The position numbers and the translations under genes were made by a program. From the NCBI RefSeq assembly GCF_006494425.1, contig NZ_VHIV01000002.1, positions 1,410,248 through 1,474,247 of the forward strand: a DNA stretch of 64,000 nt, written 5' to 3'. Shown here one piece after another: positions 17,380-25,824 of this stretch; positions within the stretch are counted from its first letter, which is position 1; each line of letters begins with the position of its first letter. The stretch is from Bacillus dicomae. GTDB lineage: Bacteria > Bacillota > Bacilli > Bacillales > Bacillaceae_G. The notes under the pieces are model-generated. The model saw nothing but the letters and a program-made list of their open reading frames with translations. It did not search any database and had not been told where the DNA came from.

Positions 17380-17700
17380 ATGGAAAATTTAACTGAAATG
17401 CTGAAAGGTTCACTGGAAGGGTGTGTACTGGAAATCATTAGCCGCCGTGAAACGTACGGCTATGAGATTACTCGCCACCTGAATGATCTTGGGTTTACCG
17501 AAGTCGTGGAAGGAACGGTTTATACCATCCTCGTAAGATTAGAAAAGAAAAAGCTTGTGAATATTGAAAAGAAACCATCAGATATGGGACCGCCTCGTAA
17601 GTTTTATTCATTAAATGAGGATGGCCGTCAGGAGCTTGAATTGTTTTGGAAAAAATGGGATTTTGTATCTTCAAAAATTAACGTCTTGAAGTCAAACTAG
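17380..17700 (+). CDS. PadR-family transcriptional repressor
   Basis: 106 residues, the small PadR subfamily. The winged helix is visible from LKGSLEGCVLEIISRRETYG then YEITRHL, with the wing GTVYTILVRLEKKKLV and DMGPPRKFYSLNEDGRQEL. It binds DNA as a dimer and is released by hydrophobic ligands in homologues. It leads a cluster with a DUF1048 protein and an ABC-2 exporter, a frequent arrangement in Firmicutes for drug or peptide efflux. Strong ribosome site GGGGGTAAAGGAGG. Confidence 0.88.
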   Translation: MENLTEMLKGSLEGCVLEIISRRETYGYEITRHLNDLGFTEVVEGTVYTILVRLEKKKLVNIEKKPSDMGPPRKFYSLNEDGRQELELFWKKWDFVSSKINVLKSN

Positions 17701-17774
17701 CCTCATAATATAAAATGTTCCGGCTCATATTTGGAGAGTTTCTTGTTCTGCTTTATAAAAAGGAGGGAAATAAG

Positions 17775-18116
17775 ATGTTGGAAATGTTCAAAAAATTAAT
17801 TGGTGATAAAAAAGAGTACAAAATGATGATGGCACGTGTTGAAGCACTGCCAGAGGACTATCAGTTTGTGTTTAAGAAAATTCAAAACTACATGTGGAAT
17901 TTTTCGGCTGGCAACGGGATGGATATGCTGCACATACAGTATGAATTAATCGATTTGTTTGAAGCTGGTGCAGCGGAAGGAAGACAAGTGCTTGAAATTA
18001 CTGGGGATGATGTAGCTTCCTTTGCTGACGAACTAGTGGCAAACGCTAAAACGTATGTCTCTAAGTATCGAGAAGATTTAAATGAAAGTATTATGAAGAA
18101 ATTGAAAAAAAAATAA
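17775..18116 (+). CDS. DUF1048 protein
   Basis: 113 residues from the ATG at 17775, preceded by AAAAAGGAGGGAAATAAG. All-helical and charged, beginning MLEMFKKLIGDKKEYKMMMA; the core ALPEDYQFVFKKIQNYMWNF is typical of DUF1048. Such proteins nearly always sit between a PadR gene and an ABC exporter. They are thought to be accessory or regulatory, but no activity is established. It is in the same operon as padR. Confidence 0.8.
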   Translation: MLEMFKKLIGDKKEYKMMMARVEALPEDYQFVFKKIQNYMWNFSAGNGMDMLHIQYELIDLFEAGAAEGRQVLEITGDDVASFADELVANAKTYVSKYREDLNESIMKKLKKK

Positions 18117-18119
18117 ATG

Positions 18120-18234
18120 TAATAAGTAATACCGACTGATTAGCTGGTTATAAATGTGAGCTGCCACCATCGCTATTCAGTTATATTTTTAAACTACTAC
18201 TAAGTAATACAGAATATAAGTGATACTAAATAGT
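18120..18234. promoter_or_regulatory. Second set of PadR-type motifs before the ABC transporter
   Basis: AAGTAATACAGAATATAAG (18202-18220) and GTGATACTAAATAG (18220-18233) repeat the motif seen before padR. GCTATTCAGT at 18172-18181 gives an opposing half. This marks a separate promoter for the exporter genes. Confidence 0.5.
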
Positions 18235-18270
18235 GGGTGTACGTAATCTATTTTTATAAGGGGGAAAAGT

Positions 18271-19032
18271 ATGAGTAATACAGCGATTTCTGTAAAAGGG
18301 CTAAAAAAATCTTTTAAAGACAAGGAAGTTTTAAAGGGAGTGGATTTTGAGGTACAGCGCGGTGAAATTTTCGCGCTGCTAGGCTCAAATGGAGCGGGAA
18401 AGACGACAATAGTCAACATCTTTTCGACGCTCATGAAACAAGATGGCGGTGAAGTAAGTATTTGCGGATTTGATGTCCAGCGTCAACCAGATTATGTTCG
18501 TCAAAGCATTAGTTTGACAGGACAGTTCGCAGCTTTAGACGGCATGCTGACTGGGAGGGAAAACTTGATAATGATCGCTAGGTTACGTGGTGTTTCCAAT
18601 CCCGCGCAAGTTGCTGACAATCTACTTACAAGATTTAGCCTGACTGATGCAGCAAACCAAAGGGCAGATCAGTATTCAGGCGGGATGAAGCGTCGGCTTG
18701 ATATCGCGATGAGTTTGATTGGGGCGCCAGCAGTTATTTTTCTTGATGAACCGACGACAGGGCTTGATCCGGAAGCGCGAATCGAAGTTTGGGATACGGT
18801 GAAGGAACTTGCTGATGGAGGCACAACCATCTTATTAACAACCCAGTACTTGGAGGAAGCAGAACAACTAGCGGACCGTATCGCTATTTTGCATGATGGA
18901 AAAATTATTACGACAGGTACTCTTAATGAACTCAAAGAGATGTTCCCGCCAGCAAAAGTAGAGTATATCGAGAAGCAGCCGACATTGGAAGAAATATTCC
19001 TTGCAATCATTGGCAAAAAGGAGGAGATGTAA
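18271..19032 (+). CDS. ABC transporter ATP-binding protein (DrrA-like)
   Basis: 253 residues with the full set of nucleotide-binding motifs: Walker A LLGSNGAGKTTIVN, Q-loop FAALDG, signature YSGGMKRRLDIAMSL, Walker B VIFLDEPTTGLD and H-loop region TTILLTTQYLEEAEQLA. The TTQYL variant is typical of daunorubicin-resistance type DrrA exporters. It powers the permease encoded 1 bp downstream. Probable substrates are hydrophobic drugs or peptides, under control of the neighbouring PadR. Confidence 0.92.
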   Translation: MSNTAISVKGLKKSFKDKEVLKGVDFEVQRGEIFALLGSNGAGKTTIVNIFSTLMKQDGGEVSICGFDVQRQPDYVRQSISLTGQFAALDGMLTGRENLIMIARLRGVSNPAQVADNLLTRFSLTDAANQRADQYSGGMKRRLDIAMSLIGAPAVIFLDEPTTGLDPEARIEVWDTVKELADGGTTILLTTQYLEEAEQLADRIAILHDGKIITTGTLNELKEMFPPAKVEYIEKQPTLEEIFLAIIGKKEEM

Positions 19033-19782
19033 ATGAAAAGCAAAACAGGTGTATTACTAGGTCGTTTAATGCGTAATATTATGCGTAGTCCAGATACAAT
19101 TATTACAGTAGCGATTACCCCAATTATGATGATGCTATTGTTTGTTTACGTATTTGGCGGGGCTATACAAACAGGAACGGAAAACTACGTTAATTATTTA
19201 TTGCCGGGAATTTTGCTAATGGCTATCGCATCCGGTGTGGCGTACACTTCTGTTCGATTATTTACGGATATAAAGAGTGGGCTGATGGCACGTTTCATTA
19301 CTATGCCCATCAAACGCTCGTCAGTATTGTGGGCTCACGTATTAACCTCACTCGTTGCTAATGTACTTACTATCGTAGTGGTTATCCTCGTTGCACTCTT
19401 AATGGGCTTTCGTTCGAGTGCTAATATTCTAGATTGGCTTGCAGTAGCTGGGATACTCGGGATGTTTACGTTAGCACTAACATGGTTGGCTATCATTCCA
19501 GGCTTGAAAGCGAAGTCTATGGAAGGGGCAACAGCATACTCGTATCCACTAGTTTTTCTTCCATTTATTAGTTCGGCCTTCGTACCTACCGAAACGATGC
19601 CAAAAATTGTTCGTGCATTTGCAGAAAATCAGCCTGTAACTTCAATCGTGAATGCGATTCGTGCCCTATTATATGAAGGAACTGTTGGCAACGATATTTG
19701 GATTGCACTCGCTTGGTGCGTAGGTATAATGATTATCTCTTACATTTTCGCTAGTAAAGCATTTAAACGTCAGTTAGGATAA
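19033..19782 (+). CDS. ABC-2 type transporter permease (DrrB-like)
   Basis: 249 residues with six membrane helices and the ABC-2 permease pattern (LMRNIMRSPDTIITVAITPI, then ENYVNYLLPGILLMAIASG, FLPFISSAFVPTETMP). It begins on the base after the ATP-binding gene stop, with the ribosome site AAGGAGGAG inside that gene. Together they form a homodimeric drug or lipid exporter of the DrrAB type. Confidence 0.9.
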   Translation: MKSKTGVLLGRLMRNIMRSPDTIITVAITPIMMMLLFVYVFGGAIQTGTENYVNYLLPGILLMAIASGVAYTSVRLFTDIKSGLMARFITMPIKRSSVLWAHVLTSLVANVLTIVVVILVALLMGFRSSANILDWLAVAGILGMFTLALTWLAIIPGLKAKSMEGATAYSYPLVFLPFISSAFVPTETMPKIVRAFAENQPVTSIVNAIRALLYEGTVGNDIWIALAWCVGIMIISYIFASKAFKRQLG

Positions 19783-19818
19783 GTGAAATAAATCATCCGA
19801 AATAATATATAACTTTGA

Positions 19819-19850
19819 AAAAGCACGGGAAGATTTTCCGTGCTTTTATT
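19819..19850 (+). terminator. Rho-independent terminator
   Basis: AAAAGCACGG / CCGTGCTTTT with a 9-nt loop, then ATTATTT, after the exporter permease. Confidence 0.82.
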
Positions 19851-19888
19851 ATTTGTTGTCCATATTTTAAGGTTTAACCAATCAATGC

Positions 19889-20851
19889 TTATGGGGAATA
19901 TAAACATAATCGCTCTTGTAAACCTTTTAATATATCTTCAGGTATTTCCCTAATTGTAATATCCTTCCCTAGGAAAAGCACCCAATTTGCTATTTCCGTC
20001 ACTTCATCGGAATTGTTAACATTGATAAAAGTTTTTAAAATAGCCGTAGATTGGTAAGGGTTTGTATAAGATATTGAAATTTTGAAAGGGTGGTATTTTT
20101 TGAACTGGGCAATTGCTTTTGGACCAAGTTCAAGTACAAGATTAATTGCTTCATCCTTCTTACTTAGTTTTTCTAAAATCTTTTTCTTATTTAGCTTTTT
20201 TTTCGTAGCGTATAGTTCGATATTGATGAGATGATCGACAGGAAACATCTTCTTCTTTTCTTCTTTTATGTCAAACCCTTCAATGATCCATTGGCTTTTT
20301 TCTTGATACAGGTGTAATAGATAAATTGGATAAGATTTAATTTTTTCATCTTCTTTGGTAGTAATTAATAAATGGCTATCCAAAAGAAGCATTTGAATGA
20401 GTTTTTCTAACATAGGATGGGGGAGGTCAGAAAGCTCAAGTAGGTCGGGATTATGAGGGTTAGTCCCTTCAAACAGCAAGAGTTGATTTAAAAGAACAAG
20501 GTCATCTTGCTGGGTTTCTGAAATGAGTCCTAACAGTTTTTCAGCCAAAGACTGACGACTTTTTAGATAGGGAAGTTGTTGATTTCTTGTGGCCATAAAA
20601 GCAATAAAAAGAGCTTTCACTTCGTTATCAGTAAAGCGAACAACGGGCAGGATAGAGTTATGCATAACAAAATATCCTCCAGTCCTCCCAACTTCAGAGA
20701 CAAGTGGCATCCCCATAGCTTCAATTTCTCTAATGTCTCTAATAGCTGTCGATCGTGATATGTTAAATTCTCGTATGATTTCTGAAATTGTAAAGTGGGA
20801 GCGGTTGTTGATATACCGCATAATTGTATTAATCCGTTCAACTTTTTTCAT
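19889..20851 (-). CDS. HTH-WYL transcriptional regulator (YafY family)
   Basis: 320 residues. The N-terminal winged helix is SHFTISEIIREFNISRSTAI then RDIREIEAMG, followed by a WYL-type sensor segment (KSYPIYLLHLYQEKSQWIIE then GFDIKEEKKK) and a C-terminal WCX-like extension. Such proteins repress neighbouring genes in response to small ligands. It is divergent from a GyrI-like effector-binding protein gene 110 bp away, which is its probable target. Ribosome site TAGGAGAAC. Confidence 0.85.
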   Translation of the reverse strand: MKKVERINTIMRYINNRSHFTISEIIREFNISRSTAIRDIREIEAMGMPLVSEVGRTGGYFVMHNSILPVVRFTDNEVKALFIAFMATRNQQLPYLKSRQSLAEKLLGLISETQQDDLVLLNQLLLFEGTNPHNPDLLELSDLPHPMLEKLIQMLLLDSHLLITTKEDEKIKSYPIYLLHLYQEKSQWIIEGFDIKEEKKKMFPVDHLINIELYATKKKLNKKKILEKLSKKDEAINLVLELGPKAIAQFKKYHPFKISISYTNPYQSTAILKTFINVNNSDEVTEIANWVLFLGKDITIREIPEDILKGLQERLCLYSP

Positions 20852-20961
20852 TTTGTTCTCCTAAACAGTATCATTTTTTGACATGATTTAAAGATATTAT
20901 AAACTCATCAGATGAAAAGATAAATCGTTTGATTCATTTTAAAAAAAGGAAGGTATTGAAT

Positions 20962-21441
20962 ATGAAAAATTATACGATAGAAGAAAAAGATAGCTTTATT
21001 GTGTTAGGTATTGGAACTGAAATTAAGAGTGACTATACAGACTTTGCTGGAATAAATAAAGAAAAGACAGACTTTTGGTCAGCTGTTAAAGAAGATGGAA
21101 GGTTGGACACTTTAAAAGCTCTAGCTACAAACGAATACATTTTTTCTGTGAGCGAAGCGGTGAATAACAAGATGATGTATTATGCTGGTGTCATGACAGA
21201 AGCACAAATAGAAGAAGAATCTAGAGTGATACAGTTTCCTAAGGGAGAATACTTAGTAGTAAAAGGGGAAGACGAAACGGCTGAAGAGCTAAGTAATAAG
21301 CTGACTGGCATCGCCTTCGGTCAGGCTTTACGAGAAGCAACGGATTTTGCTTATGTTGGTGGGCCAAATACAACAGTTGAGATGGGACAGAGAGATGGCT
21401 TAGTATTTGGTGAAATGTGGATTCCGGTTGTTAGGAAGTAA
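20962..21441 (+). CDS. GyrI-like / AraC effector-binding domain protein
   Basis: 159 residues from the ATG at 20962, behind AAAGGAAGG. A stand-alone small-molecule-binding module (SOUL/GyrI-like): MKNYTIEEKDSFIVLGIGTE, then FPKGEYLVVKGE and LVFGEMWIPVVRK at the C-terminus, with a conserved glutamate before the final strand. The fold binds hydrophobic or cationic ligands, and relatives inhibit gyrase or hydrolyse cyclopropanoid toxins. It forms a probable operon with the next gene (22 bp gap), controlled by the divergent WYL regulator. Confidence 0.75.
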   Translation: MKNYTIEEKDSFIVLGIGTEIKSDYTDFAGINKEKTDFWSAVKEDGRLDTLKALATNEYIFSVSEAVNNKMMYYAGVMTEAQIEEESRVIQFPKGEYLVVKGEDETAEELSNKLTGIAFGQALREATDFAYVGGPNTTVEMGQRDGLVFGEMWIPVVRK

Positions 21442-21463
21442 ATAGTTAAAAGGAGAGATGAAA

Positions 21464-21937
21464 TTGTCCTGTATCGTTGATTTTAAAAATGTAACTACAG
21501 TTGGTTTAGAGTCTTCACCTATAGTAGAAGCGCTAGCTGGTTTACGTGCTCATGAAGCCCGTTACTTTATGAATAAATACAAGCATGAATTTATAGTTGT
21601 ACCAGCTAGTGCAAGCCAGAAGACTCTTGATTATGTGAACCGCATTTTGAAGGAAGAACGTGATATTGAATTTGCGGCGAAACCTTTAGAAACATCGTAT
21701 TTTCAAGTGGAAAATATTAAGTTTGCATACGTCTTTTATGAAGATGGTCTTGTGATTAACGTCATGTATACATTGGATAACCCGAAGAAGAGGGCTGTTG
21801 GATTTAAGCTTTCTGATGGAATGGAGGTACCAACAGAATTGGCAGAGAAATTTAAGTTTGCTAGGCAGAAGTCTAAATTAGCTGGAACAATTCGGGGTTC
21901 GTTTTTTGTAATTAAAGGAGAATATAGTGTAAGTTGA
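21464..21937 (+). CDS. Conserved hypothetical protein
   Basis: 157 residues. AAAAGGAGAG ends only 1 bp before the ATG at 21458, so the TTG at 21464 (MSCIVDFKNVTTVGLE) is the better start. The segment LAGLRAHEARYFMNKYKHEF and the closing GTIRGSFFVIKGEYSVS suggest an alpha/beta protein. Homologues are, as I recall, labelled phenylalanyl-tRNA synthetase beta-like, but no catalytic synthetase motif is visible, so I leave it unnamed. Probably cotranscribed with the GyrI-like gene. Confidence 0.6.
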   Translation: MSCIVDFKNVTTVGLESSPIVEALAGLRAHEARYFMNKYKHEFIVVPASASQKTLDYVNRILKEERDIEFAAKPLETSYFQVENIKFAYVFYEDGLVINVMYTLDNPKKRAVGFKLSDGMEVPTELAEKFKFARQKSKLAGTIRGSFFVIKGEYSVS

Positions 21938-21987
21938 AGAATCCAGTCGTTTGTAGTATTTTAAAATGCACGATTATGGAATATGGA

Positions 21988-22018
21988 GGCTAACAATCTT
22001 GAATTGTTGGCCTTTTTT
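21988..22018 (+). terminator. Rho-independent terminator
   Basis: GGCTAACAAT / ATTGTTGGCC (one G-U pair) followed by TTTTTT. Downstream, 22025-22216 contains the IS231-end-like GGCGCATCGCTATCAAGCTA and otherwise no gene. Confidence 0.8.
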
Positions 22019-22217
22019 ACATTCTTTTAAATAGGGAAGCGGCGCATCGCTATCAAGCTAAGAACATGTGAGATTTTATAAAGTTTTTGGTTAATCCAGT
22101 AACAAATAAGAACCTAAAATCCACGTCAAGATAGTGAGGAGAGGTATGTAAAAAAATAGATTGGTTGTATGCATAATATACAACGTCTAAAAAGCTACCT
22201 TTGCTAAAAACTATTCA

Positions 22218-22258
22218 CCCCTCACATAAATAGAAAGCATTCTTTATGTGAGGGGTTT
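22218..22258. terminator. Hairpin terminator, minus-strand use likely
   Basis: CCCCTCACATAAA / TTTATGTGAGGGG with a 12-nt loop, between the IS-like relic and the end of the TetR gene. Confidence 0.65.
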
Positions 22259-22307
22259 ATTCAATTTAAGTCTATAAAAATTGAATGAAAGCAATGCAAG
22301 TTCTCAC

Positions 22308-22898
22308 TTATTTAGAATAAGAGAAAAGATGATGTTTTATTTGTTCAATAAAATAATGATGGTGTATATTATCGTTAGATACTCGACTTGCCATAATAGC
22401 GCCCTCCATTGAAGAGGCAAGAAAAGAAGCGAGCGATATTATGGCTATATCTTCTTTAAGTTCTTGTTTCTCTATTCCTTCTTTTATGAGAGAAGCCATT
22501 AACATTACTGTATCATCATAGCCTTTTGCTGCTGCTTTTTGTAATTCTGGAAATACTCCAGTACTTTCAATTGCGCTATTAAGCAATGGACAGCCTCCAG
22601 CAATAGGGGGGTTATTAGCTGCATCTTGATATACAAGGAAAATTGCAAGGATTTTATCGATTGCTGTCTTTTTATTTTCCATTGCTTTATGAAAATGACT
22701 CCACATAATCTCACCACTTTTGTCGTAGGCGGCAAGGACAATTTCTTCTTTATTTTTGAATCTACGATAAATAGATCCTTTAGGTAGTTCAGTAGCTGTC
22801 ATTATATCCTGGATGGATGTGCGAGTTATCCCATTAGTATTAAATAAATATAAAGATGTTTCAATAATCTTTTCTTTTACCGTATCAACTTTAGTCAT
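22308..22898 (-). CDS. TetR/AcrR-family transcriptional repressor
   Basis: 196 residues. The N-terminal helix-turn-helix is [20 protein letters not shown] then RFKNKEEIV. The C-terminal ligand domain (TetR_C_33-like) contains a conserved [12 protein letters not shown], characteristic of the YxaF/LmrA group. Ribosome site TTAGGAGGACTAC. A palindromic TetR-type operator lies 500 bp away before the CPBP gene, and none is obvious at its own promoter. Confidence 0.88.
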   Translation of the reverse strand: MTKVDTVKEKIIETSLYLFNTNGITRTSIQDIMTATELPKGSIYRRFKNKEEIVLAAYDKSGEIMWSHFHKAMENKKTAIDKILAIFLVYQDAANNPPIAGGCPLLNSAIESTGVFPELQKAAAKGYDDTVMLMASLIKEGIEKQELKEDIAIISLASFLASSMEGAIMASRVSNDNIHHHYFIEQIKHHLFSYSK

Positions 22899-23403
22899 GC
22901 TTTGTAGTCCTCCTAATAAAAACGAGCTTAATATTCCAGGTAATGTTTACCCTCTATTTACTTAATTTTTTTGTAAGTATAAATAAGTTTGGAGCAAAAA
23001 TATCTTATCAATTCCTATCTGATGGAAACCTCAAACTGTATTGTCTATACTATTCGAATGAATTTTCTGTCAAAAATAATATGACCAGTTGGTTAATTCA
23101 GTCATATTATATAACTAATTTTATCGTATAGACATATGAGTATTATATATAATTTTAATTAATATGTTTAGCTAAAATGTTTGAACTACTCCGATTTTCA
23201 CTTCGTTTAATTAGGATATCTTGTGGTTAAAAGTCGTATCACTTCATACTATAAAAGATTAATCGTTAATAATGAATGAGTACTGGAATTTGATTGTAAA
23301 TCAGAAACTGAAATATAAATTTATTTGCTTTTTACCGTTTTGATTTTGTTAATAATTTATAAAGGGGTTTAAAAAACTAGAAACTTATAGTATCATTAGT
23401 TTT
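22899..23403. other. AT-rich gap without a clear gene
   Basis: 505 bp between the TetR gene and the operator of the CPBP gene. The only frame (23.0 kb, 62 codons) lacks a ribosome site and is likely accidental. The distance is unusual for a divergent regulator/target pair and may mark a lost gene. Confidence 0.3.
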
Positions 23404-23426
23404 TCAGACCGAACCGTCCGGTCTGA
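23404..23426. promoter_or_regulatory. TetR-type operator palindrome
   Basis: TCAGACCG-AACCGTC-CGGTCTGA: 8-bp arms, an ACCGTCCGGTC-type core, 35 bp before the leader peptide and its ribosome site. It is GC-rich against a very AT-rich background. The LmrA/YxaF-like TetR protein encoded 0.5 kb upstream is the best candidate binder. Confidence 0.6.
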
Positions 23427-23460
23427 AATTTTATATAAGTATATTTAGAAGGAGAACGTT

Positions 23461-23517
23461 ATGCAGAAAGAAAAATCAAAGATTTTAAGTAATTTCATTA
23501 TGGAGGTAATAAAGTGA
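23461..23517 (+). CDS. 18-residue leader peptide coupled to the CPBP gene
   Basis: ATG at 23461 behind AGAAGGAGAACGTT, a strong ribosome site; it encodes MQKEKSKILSNFIMEVIK. Its TGA overlaps the GTG start of the CPBP gene (GTGA), and the ribosome site of that gene (GGAGGTAATAAA) lies inside it. It is probably a translational coupling peptide or the stump of a longer gene. Confidence 0.5.
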   Translation: MQKEKSKILSNFIMEVIK

Positions 23518-24167
23518 ACTTTATTAAAATGAATACTAAAGAACTTATTATGCTAATAGTTTATACAATGTTTGCATTACTTCAAATTGGCTTGTTCATA
23601 TTATTTGGCATATCACTTTTAACTAATAGCAATTTAGTTGAATCAGAATTTGTTCTTAGTGCCATCGGCTTGACTGTACCTGCTATTGTAGGAATAATTT
23701 TCTTTAGGAAAGAAATTATTGAAAGTTTTACTTATTTTAAAGAGAAGACAATTTTGAAAATAGTAAGTATTCCTATGGTGGTTTTATTTACGGTAATTGT
23801 AGAACAGATTGTTATGCGTTTTCTAGCAACTGGTCAGCCAGAGAACCAAGAACAGCTCCTTGAAACGGGCGCGGAGATACCTCTTATATTTACATTGCTT
23901 GTATTTGGTATTCTAGGTCCAATACTTGAAGAAATTATATTTCGTTATATAATATTAAATCGTTTTTCACATTATATTGGTACTGCTATTGCATCTATCA
24001 TTTCGATTATAATTTTTACACTTCTTCATACGAACCAGCTTTCGGATATTGCTATTTATTTACCTGGTGCAGTGATACTTACTGCGGCGTATCTTATTTC
24101 TAAAAGATCCCTTGCATATGTCATGGCGATACATATATTAAACAATTGCCTTGGTTTCATTCTGTAA
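23514..24167 (+). CDS. CPBP (CAAX/Abi) family intramembrane metalloprotease
   Basis: 217 residues with GTG start and about seven membrane helices. Motif 1 is GPILEEIIFRYIIL (EExxxR, glutamates near residue 140) and motif 2 is FTLLHTNQL (His near residue 170), followed by a conserved Asn near the C-terminus (HILNNCLGF). These are the catalytic residues of Rce1-like glutamate intramembrane proteases. Bacterial members serve in bacteriocin immunity or peptide maturation. It is alone apart from the leader peptide, under a probable TetR operator. Confidence 0.88.
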   Translation: MNFIKMNTKELIMLIVYTMFALLQIGLFILFGISLLTNSNLVESEFVLSAIGLTVPAIVGIIFFRKEIIESFTYFKEKTILKIVSIPMVVLFTVIVEQIVMRFLATGQPENQEQLLETGAEIPLIFTLLVFGILGPILEEIIFRYIILNRFSHYIGTAIASIISIIIFTLLHTNQLSDIAIYLPGAVILTAAYLISKRSLAYVMAIHILNNCLGFIL

Positions 24168-24276
24168 GAAATTAAACTTAGCTCTGTTACGAAGTTGAAG
24201 ACTAGATACAGATATTGATAAATGAGGAGTATAATTTAGACAGTGACTTATGATTTATGTAATTCCTTGTACTTCA

Positions 24277-24313
24277 AAAAACCACAGTTTGGGTGTAAAC
24301 TGTGGTTTTTTTA
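24277..24313 (+). terminator. Rho-independent terminator
   Basis: AAAAACCACAGTTT / AAACTGTGGTTTTT with a 6-nt loop. From here to 24509 only an AT-rich promoter region is seen. Confidence 0.88.
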
Positions 24314-24509
24314 TATAGGGGACCAACACTTCGCAAACAAGTTAAGCTCATACAACGTCAATTTTTATTTTGTTAGCTTAATAGTAGCCCTATTACAATT
24401 AAAATAATATGTCTATATTGTTTTAAGTACTCTTTTTATAATAAAACTTAATCAATTTTAATATATGTTATGTATAACATATATTTATCTAAAATAAGGG
24501 GGGGATATT

Positions 24510-25271
24510 ATGACTGAAATAAACGAATCTCCAGGAATCGATTTACAAAAAGATGTGAAGTTTTCTATTATAATCCCTGCACATAATGAAGAAAAGTACA
24601 TTAGAAAATGTTTGGATTCAATTGCAAAAGCATCAGAGGCATATAAAGAGCAAACGGAAGTTATAGTTGTTTTAAATCGTTGCAAAGATAAAACAGAGGA
24701 AATAGCAAAATCTTATGATTGTATCACATTAAAAAATGAAGATAAAAACTTATCTAAAATCCGAAATGCAGGAGCAGAAATAGCTAGTGGAGAAATAATC
24801 GTTACTATAGATGCTGATACGATAATGACAGAGTCTTTGTTATCTAATGTAGATAAATATTTATCTTCAGGTAAATATATTGGTGGTGGGGTGAATGGGA
24901 AGTTCGAAAGAATGTCTTTTGGAATATTCTTTTCTGCAATTCTAATTATAATTCCCTTACTTTTTAAGTACGGAGCTATATCTGTGGGGGTTTTTTGGTG
25001 TTATAGAAAAGATTTTATGGCAATTAATGGATTTAATGAAAACATGCTTATGGCAGAAGATGCAGATTTCGCGAAACGGTTAAAAGAATGGGGAAAACGA
25101 AATAATAAGAAATTCGGTACCATTAAAAATGGAATGATAACTTCATGCAGAAGATTTGATACATATGGAGACTGGGCCTTACTTAAAAATCCAAAAGTAA
25201 TATTAGCTTATCTAAAAGGAAATGATCAAAAATATGCAGATAAGACATATTATGATAATCAAGAAAGATAA
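24510..25271 (+). CDS. Family 2 glycosyltransferase
   Basis: 253 residues behind AAGGGGGGGATATT. GT-A fold: FSIIIPAHNEEKYIRKCLDS at residues 17-36, the DxD metal site TIDADTIM (about residue 100), and the catalytic ED pair in MLMAEDADFAKRL near residue 180. One amphipathic or membrane stretch, FGIFFSAILIIIPLLFKYG, suggests membrane association. The donor and acceptor are unknown. It lies 0.5 kb before sigI and may belong to the same envelope-polysaccharide context as the large tripartite protein. Confidence 0.87.
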   Translation: MTEINESPGIDLQKDVKFSIIIPAHNEEKYIRKCLDSIAKASEAYKEQTEVIVVLNRCKDKTEEIAKSYDCITLKNEDKNLSKIRNAGAEIASGEIIVTIDADTIMTESLLSNVDKYLSSGKYIGGGVNGKFERMSFGIFFSAILIIIPLLFKYGAISVGVFWCYRKDFMAINGFNENMLMAEDADFAKRLKEWGKRNNKKFGTIKNGMITSCRRFDTYGDWALLKNPKVILAYLKGNDQKYADKTYYDNQER

Positions 25272-25359
25272 CGATAGAGAAAAGCGGCAGGAAATAGTGA
25301 GAACAGCAGATTTTCTTATACATAATGAGAGCCTAACTTAATTTAATAGATATGATAAG

Positions 25360-25408
25360 AAAACCATCGATTTGATTAGTCCTTTTTCAAATCAATGGTT
25401 TTTATTTT
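25360..25408 (+). terminator. Rho-independent terminator
   Basis: AAAACCATCGATTTGA / TCAAATCAATGGTTTT with one mismatch, then TATTTTT. Confidence 0.8.
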
Positions 25409-25445
25409 TGAAATAAATATCTATTTTTTATAAAAATATTTTTTG

Positions 25446-25474
25446 ACCCCCATAAAACTTTGTATTCCTCCGAA
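25446..25474 (+). promoter_or_regulatory. Candidate sigma-I-dependent promoter
   Basis: ACCCCC (25446-25451) and CGAA (25471-25474) separated by 19 bp match the extended -35 and -10 elements described for sigma I of Bacillus and Clostridium. It lies 350 bp before sigI, which agrees with the autoregulation known for the family. Confidence 0.55.
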
Positions 25475-25570
25475 TATGTATAGTGAAGAAAATAAATAGA
25501 AGAAAACTGATTATGAAAGAATACTGACGTGTTAATAAAATTACTAGATTAAGTGGGGCATCCGAAATAA

Positions 25571-25779
25571 AAGGGTGAAATTACCAATGATATAGAGAAG
25601 AGTTATTCAAGGATTGCAGATAAAATAGAAACAGAGCAAGCAAAACAAGCGGAAGAAAATAAGAAAGTAGAGTGAAATGTAAGCCTAACTGTAAGAACGA
25701 TAGAAAAGTTGGCTTTGAAAAATATGAACAACAAGAAGACAAGCCTAAAGAAAATGTGGTTGAATGGTCACTTGTTTAG
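25571..25779 (+). pseudogene. Remnants of two coupled small genes
   Basis: A frame ending at 25675 reads GEITNDIEKSYSRIADKIET then EQAKQAEENKKVE (helical, charged) but has no start codon after the stop at 25568-25570. Its TGA overlaps a GTG (25672) that opens a 35-residue frame, KCKPNCKNDRKVGFEKYEQQ then EDKPKENVVEWSLV. The GTGA junction suggests former translational coupling. Both are too short and lack ribosome sites, so I read them as decayed. Confidence 0.35.
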
Positions 25780-25792
25780 TGGCCATTTTTCT
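25763..25792 (+). terminator. Hairpin terminator before sigI
   Basis: AATGGTCACT / AGTGGCCATT then TTTCT. It would separate the candidate sigma-I promoter from sigI unless read through, so it may act as an attenuator. Confidence 0.6.
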
Positions 25793-25824
25793 ATTTAAAG
25801 CAGAAGGAGGGAGAGAGATTACCC

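Noticed and set aside
21464-21937. Phenylalanyl-tRNA synthetase beta subunit label for the 157-residue protein
   Set aside because: It is far too short and has no synthetase or B3/B4 motif that I can see. Kept as hypothetical.
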